Of a stretch of DNA of 64,000 bases, positions 18,349 through 25,974 are shown in pieces. The notes beneath the pieces were generated by a model that worked only from the letters and a program-made list of their open reading frames with translations, was not told the DNA's origin and searched no databases. Position 1 is the first letter of the stretch; the number at the start of each line of letters is the position of its first letter. Position numbers and translations under genes: made by a program. The stretch is taken from contig NZ_PEBJ01000001.1 in the NCBI RefSeq assembly GCF_002802915.1, positions 186,001 to 250,000 of the forward strand. Reading direction: 5' to 3'. This DNA is from Bifidobacterium felsineum (lineage in GTDB: Bacteria; Actinomycetota; Actinomycetes; Actinomycetales; Bifidobacteriaceae).

Positions 18349-19737
18349 ATGACTGCAGCTCTCGAAGAGACTGGTCTGGAACAGACGGCCAGCGCAGCAA
18401 GCGCAGCGGCTGGCAAGGCCGCCGCCATGGTCCGCGATTCGGTCAAAACCGTGATCGCAGCATCGATGGTCGGCACCGCCATTGAGTTTTATGATTTCTA
18501 CGCCTACGGCACCGCCGCGGCAAACTACTTCCCGCACATCTTCTTCTCCGACAAGGCCAACCCGACCGTGGCCCTGCTGATGAGCCTGCTGACTTTCGCC
18601 ATCGCCTTCATCGCCCGTCCGCTCGGCTCGCTGGTGTTCGGCCACTTCGGCGATCGCATGGGCCGCAAGACCACGCTGGTCGTCTCGCTGATGACCATGG
18701 GCGTCGGCACCTTCCTGATCGGCTGCCTGCCCACTTACGAACAGGCCGGCGTCTTCGCAGTCGCTATCCTGTGCCTGCTGCGCTTCGTGCAGGGCATCGG
18801 CCTGGGCGGCGAATGGTCCGGTGCCGCTTTGGTGGCCACCGAGAACGCACCCGAAGACAAGCGCGCACTCTACGGCTCCTTCCCGGAGCTCGGCGCACCG
18901 ATCGGCTTCTTCCTATCCAACGGCACCTACTTCGTGCTTGAATCCTTCAATGATCAGGACGCCATGCTCTCCTGGGGTTGGCGTGTGCCGTTCCTGCTCT
19001 CCGCAGTGCTTGTGATCATCGGTCTGGTTGTGCGCGTGCACATGGAGGAGACCCCGGTCTTCCGCATGGCTCAGGAGCAGAAGAAGGTCGTCAAGTCCCC
19101 GCTGACCGAGGTCTTCCGCAAGTCCTGGCGCCAGGTGCTGCAGGCCACCTTCCTCGTGGCTGTGACCTACACGCTGTTCTACACGCTCGCCACCTGGTCG
19201 CTCGCATGGGGCACCAAGGATACCGCGAACGGCGGTGGCAACCTGGGCTTCACCAACCAGGAGTACCTGCTCATGCTCATGATCTCCATCTGCGTGTTTG
19301 CCCTGTTCATCGTGCTCTCCTGCCTCTACGCGGATAAGCTCGGCCGCCGTCGCGTGCTCACCTTCTCCTCCTGCGCACTCGTGGTCTTCGCCCTGCTCTT
19401 CCCGTTCCTGCTGGACGGCCAGCTTGTGGGGCAGAAGAACTTCGCCGCCAACATGGCCTTCCTGTGCATTGGCTTCGCGCTGATGGGCATCGCCTTCGGC
19501 CCGATTGGCGCCTTCCTGCCTGAGCTGTTCGACGCCAACGTGCGCTACTCCGGCTCCGGCATCGGCTACAACCTGGCCGCCATCGTTGGTGCCGCCTTCG
19601 TGCCGACCATCGCCACCTGGCTGTCCCACAACTGGGGCGTGCACTCCGTGGGCCTCTACCTCGGCGTGATGGCCGTGTGCTGCCTGGTCTCCGTGCTGAC
19701 CTGCAAGGAAACCAAAGACGTTGACTTCACGAAGTGA
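18349..19737 (+). CDS. MHS-family (metabolite:H+ symporter) MFS transporter
   Basis: A 462-residue 12-helix carrier. Strong MHS signatures are GTAIEFYDFYAYGTAAA near residue 43, RPLGSLVFGHFGDRMGRKTTL, and GLGGEWSGAALVATENAP; the second half contains a matching DKLGRRR motif. The family includes ProP, KgtP, ShiA and many organic-acid or betaine carriers; sequence alone does not fix the substrate. AGGAG lies close before the ATG. It stands between a leader/attenuator and ilvC1, and shares an upstream motif with ilvC1, hinting at an amino-acid- or keto-acid-related role (inference). Confidence 0.92.
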   Translation: MTAALEETGLEQTASAASAAAGKAAAMVRDSVKTVIAASMVGTAIEFYDFYAYGTAAANYFPHIFFSDKANPTVALLMSLLTFAIAFIARPLGSLVFGHFGDRMGRKTTLVVSLMTMGVGTFLIGCLPTYEQAGVFAVAILCLLRFVQGIGLGGEWSGAALVATENAPEDKRALYGSFPELGAPIGFFLSNGTYFVLESFNDQDAMLSWGWRVPFLLSAVLVIIGLVVRVHMEETPVFRMAQEQKKVVKSPLTEVFRKSWRQVLQATFLVAVTYTLFYTLATWSLAWGTKDTANGGGNLGFTNQEYLLMLMISICVFALFIVLSCLYADKLGRRRVLTFSSCALVVFALLFPFLLDGQLVGQKNFAANMAFLCIGFALMGIAFGPIGAFLPELFDANVRYSGSGIGYNLAAIVGAAFVPTIATWLSHNWGVHSVGLYLGVMAVCCLVSVLTCKETKDVDFTK

Positions 19738-19748
19738 CTTTTCCTTGG

Positions 19749-19795
19749 CCCCCTCTGATGAGGGGGCTGGCAGCGGAGCTGACTGGGAGAGAGAT
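19749..19795 (+). repeat. Dispersed palindromic repeat, copy 2
   Basis: CCCTCTGATGAGGGGGCTGG, a short AGC-GGA-GCT hairpin and GACTGGGAGAGA, directly after the MHS transporter stop. Same family as 9572 and 30684. Confidence 0.7.
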
Positions 19796-19890
19796 CATAA
19801 GCCTTTCACCCCATGGCAGCTTTCCGCACCCCCAGTGAAATCACCCAAATTTATAACTAAAAACTGGTTCGCAGCGTGAAATTTTTTGAT

Positions 19891-19910
19891 TCCACAACGT
19901 GAACCCCTTG
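19891..19910 (+). promoter_or_regulatory. Shared upstream motif of ilvC1
   Basis: TCCACAACGTGAACCCCTTG, nearly the same as the site at 17914 before the MHS transporter leader. Its end overlaps the left arm of the inverted repeat at 19906. Confidence 0.5.
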
Positions 19911-19964
19911 AGGGCTTTTCCAAATCAACAGGACTAAACCTGCATATCGGAAAAGCCCACAAGG
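19906..19964 (+). promoter_or_regulatory. 16-bp inverted repeat upstream of ilvC1
   Basis: Left arm CCTTGAGGGCTTTTCC (19906-19921) and right arm GGAAAAGCCCACAAGG (19949-19964) pair with one mismatch over a 27-base loop. There is no T-run, so a simple terminator is unlikely; it sits 92 bases before the ilvC1 ATG. Confidence 0.7.
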
Positions 19965-20055
19965 AAAACCAAAGAAGATTTCTGCAGCGCACGAGCGCAA
20001 TGCAGTAAGTAATACTCACCCCATAAATAAACAATAGATATAAAGGAGCGCCAAA

Positions 20056-21108
20056 ATGGCAGCAACTATCTGGTACGAGAAGGACGCCGATCTGTCCGTG
20101 TTCGATGGCAAGAAGGTCGCCATCCTGGGCTACGGCTCTCAGGGCCACGCTCACGCACTGAACCTGCGTGACTCCGGTGTCGACGTGGTCGTCGGCCTGC
20201 GTCCTACCTCCAAGTCCGTGGAGTTCGCCAAGGAGCAGGGCCTGGAAGTCAAGTCCGTCCCGGAAGCCGTCGCTGAGGCTGACGTCGTCATGATCCTTCT
20301 GCCTGATCAGTACCAGGCAGCCGTCTATAAGAAGGACGTTGAGCCGAACCTGAAGCCGGGCGCTGCTCTGGCCTTCGCTCACGGCTTCAACATCCACTAC
20401 GGCTACATCAAGCCGTCCGCCGATCATCCGGTCTTCATGGTTGCTCCGAAGGGCCCGGGCCACATCGTTCGTCGTGAGTACGCCGCTGGCCGTGGCGTCC
20501 CGGTTGTCGTCGCTGTTGAGCAGGACCCGGACGGCAAGACCTGGCCGCTGTGCCTGGCTTACGCCAAGGCTCTCGGCGCTCTGCGTGCAGGCGCCATCAA
20601 GACCACCTTCACCGAGGAGACCGAGACCGATCTGTTCGGCGAGCAGGACGTCCTCATGGGCGGCATCAACCACCTGTGCGACATGGGCTTCGACGTGCTG
20701 ACCGAGGCTGGCTACCAGCCGGAGATCGCTTACTTCGAGGTGTTCCACGAGCTGAAGATGCTGGTCGACCTCGCTAACGAGGGTGGTCTGAACAAGGCTC
20801 GTTGGTCCTGCTCCGACACCGCTCAGTACGGCGACTACACCTCCACCGTCATCACCGAAGAGACCAAGAAGCGCATGGAATACCAGCTCAAGCGCATTCA
20901 GGACGGCTCCTTCGCCAAGGAGTTCATGGATGACCAGGCTGCTGGCGCTCCGAAGTTCAAGAAGCTGCAGGAAGAGTACTCTCACCCGCACCTCGAGACC
21001 GTCGGCCCGAAGCTGCGCGCTATGTTCTCCTGGAACAACGACGCTGCCAAGGACAAGGACGAGACCGAGTCCTTCAACGGCAAGATCGCTCGTACTCAGG
21101 TTCAGTGA
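20056..21108 (+). CDS. ilvC1: Ketol-acid reductoisomerase (paralogue 1)
   Basis: Catalyses the NADPH-dependent isomeroreduction of acetolactate and acetohydroxybutyrate in valine, leucine and isoleucine synthesis. The 350-residue class I enzyme has the nucleotide loop [17 protein letters not shown] and [10 protein letters not shown], the [13 protein letters not shown] block, the metal ligands in [10 protein letters not shown], and a C-terminal KARI domain with [19 protein letters not shown] precedes the start. A nearly identical second copy follows at 21727, differing in scattered residues such as [11 protein letters not shown] against [11 protein letters not shown]. Confidence 0.97.
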   Translation: MAATIWYEKDADLSVFDGKKVAILGYGSQGHAHALNLRDSGVDVVVGLRPTSKSVEFAKEQGLEVKSVPEAVAEADVVMILLPDQYQAAVYKKDVEPNLKPGAALAFAHGFNIHYGYIKPSADHPVFMVAPKGPGHIVRREYAAGRGVPVVVAVEQDPDGKTWPLCLAYAKALGALRAGAIKTTFTEETETDLFGEQDVLMGGINHLCDMGFDVLTEAGYQPEIAYFEVFHELKMLVDLANEGGLNKARWSCSDTAQYGDYTSTVITEETKKRMEYQLKRIQDGSFAKEFMDDQAAGAPKFKKLQEEYSHPHLETVGPKLRAMFSWNNDAAKDKDETESFNGKIARTQVQ

Positions 21109-21726
21109 GACTGAGCGGCAGTAGCCGCTGAACGTATTGCGAAAAAAGGCCGCCATCTCGTTGCACTAGATTGTGCGCGGGATGGTGGCCTTATTGATAT
21201 GTTTCATTGTGCTTTTCGGGCGATTGATTTTGCGGTTGTGTCTTCTGCAGCGTGCCACGAGATTGTATTATGAGCGGTTTCGTAATCGTGTACCACATCA
21301 CCGTGTCACACGATTGTATGTGCGCTGCTTTTGCGTGTTTGTGACAAGCAGAATGGCGTAATTTCGTTAGCTCTTAGAGATTGCTCATAAAGTCGCGCGG
21401 TACGATGTCGCGTTGCCGCGGTTTTTTCGATTACGTACCGCCGAATATCATCTCGACCTTCCATAAATCGTCCGCATCATAAGAAAATGTCCAAATGCGC
21501 GCAAAAGTCAATTAGTGAACTGGCTCACGTTGTGGACGGCAGCCCAGCGCGCGCCGGCTTCCCGATAGGATAGAGCTCAGTTTCCGGGTCGCGCTCACAA
21601 GGCTCCACCCGCCACGCTTGAGATAGTCCGGCAAACCGGACGCCCAAACGCGCACATCATGCGCAACCAACAACACCGTGTGCCGGCAAGAATGACGGTA
21701 CGCAAGCTTTTTTAAAGGAGTGCTCA
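21109..21726 (+). other. Intergenic region ilvC1-ilvC2
   Basis: 618 bases. It begins with a terminator hairpin (21148-21195), then an AT-rich stretch with no plausible gene. A reverse-strand open frame at 21512-21736 (74 codons) contains a VLLVAHD-like stretch but lacks a ribosome binding site; I treat it as spurious or at most a remnant. GCTCACGTTGTGGA at 21523 resembles, reversed, the motif before ilvC1. Confidence 0.5.
21148..21195 (+). terminator. Terminator of ilvC1
   Basis: GGCCGCCATC and GATGGTGGCC pair, with an A-run before and TTATT after. Confidence 0.7.
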
Positions 21727-22779
21727 ATGGCTGCACAAATCTGGTATGAAAACGACGGCGATCTCTCCGTGCTCGAAGGCAAGAAGGTCGCCATCATCGG
21801 TTACGGCTCTCAGGGCCACGCTCATGCGCTGAACCTGCGTGACTCCGGTGTCGACGTGGTCGTCGGCCTGCGCCCGACTTCCAAGTCCGTGGAGTTCGCC
21901 AAGGAGCAGGGTCTTGAGGTCAAGTCCGTGCCGGAGGCTGCTGCCGAGGCCGACGTCATCATGATTCTGGCTCCGGATCAGTACCAGCGCAACATCTGGA
22001 AGGACGACATCGAGCCCAACATCAAGCCGGGCGCTGCCGTCGCCTTCGCTCATGGCTTCAACATCCACTATGGCTACATCAAGCCGTCCGAGGACCATCC
22101 GGTCTTCATGGTTGCCCCGAAGGGCCCGGGCCACATCGTTCGTCGTGAGTACGCCGCTGGCCGTGGCGTGCCGGTCGTGGTGGCCGTCGAGCAGGATCCG
22201 CGCGGCGATGGCTGGGCTCTGACCCTGGCCTACGCCAAGGCTCTCGGCGCTCTGCGCGCTGGCGCCATCAAGACCACCTTCAAGGAAGAGACCGAGACCG
22301 ATCTGTTCGGCGAGCAGAACGTGCTCATGGGTGGCGTGAACAAGCTCGTCGAGATGGGCTTCGAAGTCCTGACCGACGCCGGCTACCAGCCGGAGATCGC
22401 CTACTTCGAGGTCTGCCACGAGCTGAAGATGCTCGTCGACCTGATGAACGAGGGTGGTCTGAACAAGGCTCGTTGGTCCTGCTCCGACACCGCTCAGTAT
22501 GGCGATTACACCAACACCGTGATCAACGAGGACTGCCGCAAGCGCATGGAATACCACCTGCAGCGCATCCAGGACGGCTCTTTCGCCAAGGAGTTCATCG
22601 ACGATCAGGATGCCGGCGCCCCGCACTTCAAGGAGCTGCAGGAGAAGTACTCCAACGAGCGCATCGAGACCGTTGGCCCGAAGCTGCGCGCCATGTTCTC
22701 CTGGAACAAGGACGGCGTCAAGGACGCCGATGAGGCCAACTCCTTCACCGGCAAGATCGCTCGCGCCCAGGTTCAGTGA
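21727..22779 (+). CDS. ilvC2: Ketol-acid reductoisomerase (paralogue 2)
   Basis: Second 350-residue class I ketol-acid reductoisomerase, with the same cofactor loop ([17 protein letters not shown]), identical [18 protein letters not shown] block and [10 protein letters not shown] metal site. The two copies are alike over their full length, including many synonymous positions, so they are a tandem duplication; this one has its own 600-base upstream region and ribosome binding site (AAAGGAG). Active-site residues are intact in both, so neither is an obvious pseudogene. Different expression control is the likely reason for keeping both (inference). Confidence 0.97.
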   Translation: MAAQIWYENDGDLSVLEGKKVAIIGYGSQGHAHALNLRDSGVDVVVGLRPTSKSVEFAKEQGLEVKSVPEAAAEADVIMILAPDQYQRNIWKDDIEPNIKPGAAVAFAHGFNIHYGYIKPSEDHPVFMVAPKGPGHIVRREYAAGRGVPVVVAVEQDPRGDGWALTLAYAKALGALRAGAIKTTFKEETETDLFGEQNVLMGGVNKLVEMGFEVLTDAGYQPEIAYFEVCHELKMLVDLMNEGGLNKARWSCSDTAQYGDYTNTVINEDCRKRMEYHLQRIQDGSFAKEFIDDQDAGAPHFKELQEKYSNERIETVGPKLRAMFSWNKDGVKDADEANSFTGKIARAQVQ

Positions 22780-22804
22780 GCTTAGTTGATTAGAGCATGA
22801 TATA

Positions 22805-22840
22805 AAGGCCGCCGCCCGGATTCGTTCGGACGGCGGCCTT
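22805..22840 (+). terminator. Bidirectional hairpin between ilvC2 and the alpha-glucosidase gene
   Basis: AAGGCCGCCG and CGGCGGCCTT, perfect 10-bp stem between convergent genes. T-runs are weak on both sides. Confidence 0.7.
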
Positions 22841-22870
22841 GATGCATTATTGACTTGGCAGTAGCGCGGA

Positions 22871-24685
22871 TTACTCGATAATCCAGGCGGAGGTATCGGT
22901 CGGGAGCTTGCCGTCGGCGGTGAGCGGGCCGGAGGCGAGCACTACCTCGCCTGCGGGCAGAGCCAGCGGAGTGGCGCCGAAGTTGGTCACGGAAGTGAAC
23001 GTGCGGCCTTCGGTTGCGGTGCGCGTGTACGCCACTGCGTCATCGCCCATGTCAACCTGAGCGGCAGTCGTATCGCGCGTGGCGGTCAGCTGATGCTGGC
23101 GAATCTCAAGGGCCGTGCGGTACAGGGTGTACATCGAATCCGGATCGGCCTGCTCGACGTCGGCGCAGTAATCCTTGAACCACAACGGCTGCGGCAGATG
23201 CGGGTCTGCGGCCGGGGTCCTGCCGTCGGACCAGACGGCGGGGGAGAAGCCGAACGACGCTCCCGTGCCGAACTGACCGGCTGCGCACAGCGGCACATGA
23301 TTTTCACCGGTGCCATCGTCGGCCGGAATCGGCAGGCTGAAATCAGCAAGCTTCGGCTCATCGGAAGCAGTCCACGGCAACGGCACGCGGCAGCCATCGC
23401 GGCCCTTATCCATCGTGGCCTGATTGGTGTGGAACGCGGTCGGATCCTCCAAATGATCCCACGGAATATCGGCAACCTCGAACAGGCCGAGCTCCTCGCC
23501 CTGGTACACATAGGCGGCACCGGGCAAGCCGAGCTCCATCAGGGCGGCGGCGCGGGCGCGGCGGGTGCCCAGTTCGCGATCTTCGGGGTATGTGGTGCCG
23601 TTGCGAAGCAGCCAGTCGTGCGGCAGCTGGTGGTATGGTGCGCCCTTGACCTGCGGCAGGCCGTAGCGGGATGGGCTGCGCGGCACATCGTGGTTGTTCA
23701 TCACCCACGTGGTGGTGGAGCCATTGGTTTCGGCGGCGGCCTTGAGACCAGAAGCGATAGCCTCGCGGAACTCGTCGGCGAACCAGTTGGCCTCGGCGAA
23801 ATCGAAGTTGAAGGACTGGCCCAGCTCGTCCATCGAAGCGTACAGGTGCTGGTGCTCGGGAACCACCCAGGCCTCGGCCACGGCGAAGCGCGGCGGATTG
23901 TATTCGTTGAACACCTGGCGCCATTCGCGGTAGATGTCGTGCACTTCACGGCGGTCGAACAGCGGGTGGGAGAAGTCGTGGCAGAGCACGCCGACTACGT
24001 TGTATTCGCGGCCGAGTTCCTCGAGTGGCTTGGATTCGAGATCCTTGGCCAGACCGTGGGCCACGTCGATGCGGAAACCGTCGGTGCCATGGTCGGACCA
24101 GAAGCGCAGCGTCTTCTTGAACTCCTCGTGGATGTCCGGGTTCTTCCAGTTCACATCAGGCTGGGCCTTGTCGAACAGGTGCAGGTACCACTGGCCGTCC
24201 GCCACACGGGCCCAGGCCGAGCCGCCGAAGAAGGATTGCCAATCGTTCGGCGGCAGCTCGCCGTTCTTACCACGGCCTTCGCGGAAGATATAACGGTTGC
24301 GCGCGGGGGAACCAGGCTCGCTGGCCAGTGCCTCCTGGAAGAAGACGTGCTTGTCTGAGGTGTGATTCGGCACGATGTCGACGATGACCTTGATGCCGGC
24401 GGCGTGCGCGGCCTTGACCATCGCGTCGAAGTCTGCCATGGTGCCGAGGCGAGGGTCGACGTTGCGGTAATCGATCACATCGTAGCCGCCGTCGGCAAGG
24501 TCGGACGGATAGAACGGAGACAGCCAGATGGCATCCACGCCGAGATGCTGGAGATAGTCCATCTTTTCGGTGACGCCGGCGATGTCGCCGAGACCGTCGC
24601 CGTTGACGTCCTTGAAGCTGCGCGGATAGATCTGGTAGACGACTGCCTGCTTCCACCAGTCGTCATTGAGGTTGTTGGCGGTCAT
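22871..24685 (-). CDS. GH13 alpha-glucosidase (oligo-1,6-/alpha-1,4-glucosidase type)
   Basis: Cytoplasmic 604-residue glycoside hydrolase cutting short alpha-glucosides. It opens with WWKQAVVYQIYPRSFKDVNGDGLGDI, typical of the oligo-1,6-glucosidase subfamily. Catalytic residues are Asp207 (GFRIDVAHG), Glu271 (VAEAW) and Asp333 (NNHDVPR). Whether it prefers alpha-1,4 or alpha-1,6 links or sucrose-like substrates cannot be fixed by eye. AAAAGGAG lies before the ATG. A LacI-type operator sits about 85 bases upstream (24770), and the neighbouring LacI gene and malQ carry the same site. Confidence 0.94.
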   Translation of the reverse strand: MTANNLNDDWWKQAVVYQIYPRSFKDVNGDGLGDIAGVTEKMDYLQHLGVDAIWLSPFYPSDLADGGYDVIDYRNVDPRLGTMADFDAMVKAAHAAGIKVIVDIVPNHTSDKHVFFQEALASEPGSPARNRYIFREGRGKNGELPPNDWQSFFGGSAWARVADGQWYLHLFDKAQPDVNWKNPDIHEEFKKTLRFWSDHGTDGFRIDVAHGLAKDLESKPLEELGREYNVVGVLCHDFSHPLFDRREVHDIYREWRQVFNEYNPPRFAVAEAWVVPEHQHLYASMDELGQSFNFDFAEANWFADEFREAIASGLKAAAETNGSTTTWVMNNHDVPRSPSRYGLPQVKGAPYHQLPHDWLLRNGTTYPEDRELGTRRARAAALMELGLPGAAYVYQGEELGLFEVADIPWDHLEDPTAFHTNQATMDKGRDGCRVPLPWTASDEPKLADFSLPIPADDGTGENHVPLCAAGQFGTGASFGFSPAVWSDGRTPAADPHLPQPLWFKDYCADVEQADPDSMYTLYRTALEIRQHQLTATRDTTAAQVDMGDDAVAYTRTATEGRTFTSVTNFGATPLALPAGEVVLASGPLTADGKLPTDTSAWIIE

Positions 24686-24769
24686 GTGGGCTCCTTTTGC
24701 GTGGTGTGCGATAGAGGCTGCGTTTGATTATGGCTGGATAAGTGCGAACGTGCTTCGTTGCTTATGTCA

Positions 24770-24783
24770 TGACAACGATATCA
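24770..24783 (-). promoter_or_regulatory. MalR-like operator before the alpha-glucosidase gene
   Basis: TGACAACGATATCA, an imperfect palindrome with central CG. The identical 14-mer occurs at 25915 and a close variant at 28302. Confidence 0.75.
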
Positions 24784-24862
24784 TGCAAATGTGAAAAAGA
24801 GAAATAAAGTATTATTAAGCGTTGCGTGGCAACGTAGTCAGAATGTTGTTGAATAGCTAAGG

Positions 24863-25876
24863 TTACGCGCGTGGTGGCGCGGTGGTCTCGCGCAGCATCA
24901 GCGGCGCATCCGGCTGCTGGAACGCGGGCTCGATTGGCTTACCGGCAATGGCGTCCAACGCCATCTGGCCTGCCGCGGCACCCATGGCGAATGGATCCTG
25001 ATGCAGCGTGGTCAAGCCCACGGCCTGCGCCAGATCCAAATCGTCGAAGCCCACGATGGAAACATCCTGCGGCACTTGGCGACCGTATTGGCGCAGACGG
25101 AACAGTGCCGGCAGCGCCATCTGATCGTCCTCAAAACAGAAAGCGGTCACGTCGGCCGGAGCGGTAAGTACCGCATTCAATACTGCGCTGGCTTCCATTT
25201 CGTTGCGCGGCACCTGCAAATGCGTCACCGTCACATTTGGATGTGCGGAAGCGGCGTCAAGCAGACCCTGCAGTCGCGCCTCGGCGCTGTATTTCATGCT
25301 GGTCACGATGGTTTCGCCACCCACAAAAGCGATATGGCGGTGGCCGAGGGCTATCAGATGCTCGATTGCGGAGCGCGTGGCGGCGCGGTCGTCAATGCTG
25401 ACTCCTGCGTCGAATCCGTCGGTGGAGGGGATATTGATGCCGATGATCGGCACGTGCATATGCTTGAGGCGCTCGACCTCGGCAGGCTCGATGTTGAAAG
25501 AGCTGACCACCACGGCGTCCGCATTGCGGCGTACAGGCAGGTCCGCGAAGAATGCCTGGCGCTCGCCCGCGTTGCGCATAGGGTAGGGGACCGTGTCGTA
25601 TCCGGCGGGGCGCAGCACCGAGTCAAGACCGGCGAAAATATTGGCATTGAACCATGTGGTGATGGTTTCGCTGGCTAGCAGCGCGATGCGGAATGACTGC
25701 CCGGATTTCAGGGCGGCTGCCGAACGGGAGATCGAGTAGTCGAGCTTTTCGGCGGCCGCCATTACCTTGTCGCGAGTTTCGGGGAGCACTAGATCGGGCT
25801 TGGCGAAGGTGCGGGACACGGTGGATACGGAAACGCCGGCTTCGCGTGCCACTGCCTGGATGCTTGCCTTGGTCAT
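24863..25876 (-). CDS. LacI-family regulator of the alpha-glucoside genes
   Basis: 337 residues: helix-turn-helix ASIQAVAREAGVSVSTVSR, hinge region SISRSAAALKSGQS, then a sugar-binding domain (IALLASETITTWFNANI, GINIPSTDGFDAGVSIDD, CFEDDQMALPALFRL, SIVGFDDLDLAQAVG). The GGCGGT-type ribosome site is weak but the start is the one used by the family. It lies between the alpha-glucosidase gene and malQ on the same strand, and identical operators precede all three, so it is probably a MalR-type regulator with autoregulation (inference). Confidence 0.92.
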   Translation of the reverse strand: MTKASIQAVAREAGVSVSTVSRTFAKPDLVLPETRDKVMAAAEKLDYSISRSAAALKSGQSFRIALLASETITTWFNANIFAGLDSVLRPAGYDTVPYPMRNAGERQAFFADLPVRRNADAVVVSSFNIEPAEVERLKHMHVPIIGINIPSTDGFDAGVSIDDRAATRSAIEHLIALGHRHIAFVGGETIVTSMKYSAEARLQGLLDAASAHPNVTVTHLQVPRNEMEASAVLNAVLTAPADVTAFCFEDDQMALPALFRLRQYGRQVPQDVSIVGFDDLDLAQAVGLTTLHQDPFAMGAAAGQMALDAIAGKPIEPAFQQPDAPLMLRETTAPPRA

Positions 25877-25914
25877 AACCGCCTCCGCTCATCTCATTGT
25901 CGATGAATCATTCG

Positions 25915-25928
25915 TGACAACGATATCA
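25915..25928 (-). promoter_or_regulatory. MalR-like operator before the LacI gene
   Basis: TGACAACGATATCA, identical to the site at 24770; 39 bases upstream of the regulator start, consistent with autoregulation. Confidence 0.75.
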
Positions 25929-25974
25929 TAGCGGCTGAAGCGGGCCTTTATGGCGGTATCTGCGTGATTGAGTG

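Noticed and set aside
21512..21736. 74-codon minus-strand frame with a VLLVAHD-like stretch before ilvC2
   Set aside because: No ribosome binding site, overlaps the ilvC2 start, and only a few residues look protein-like; at best a remnant.
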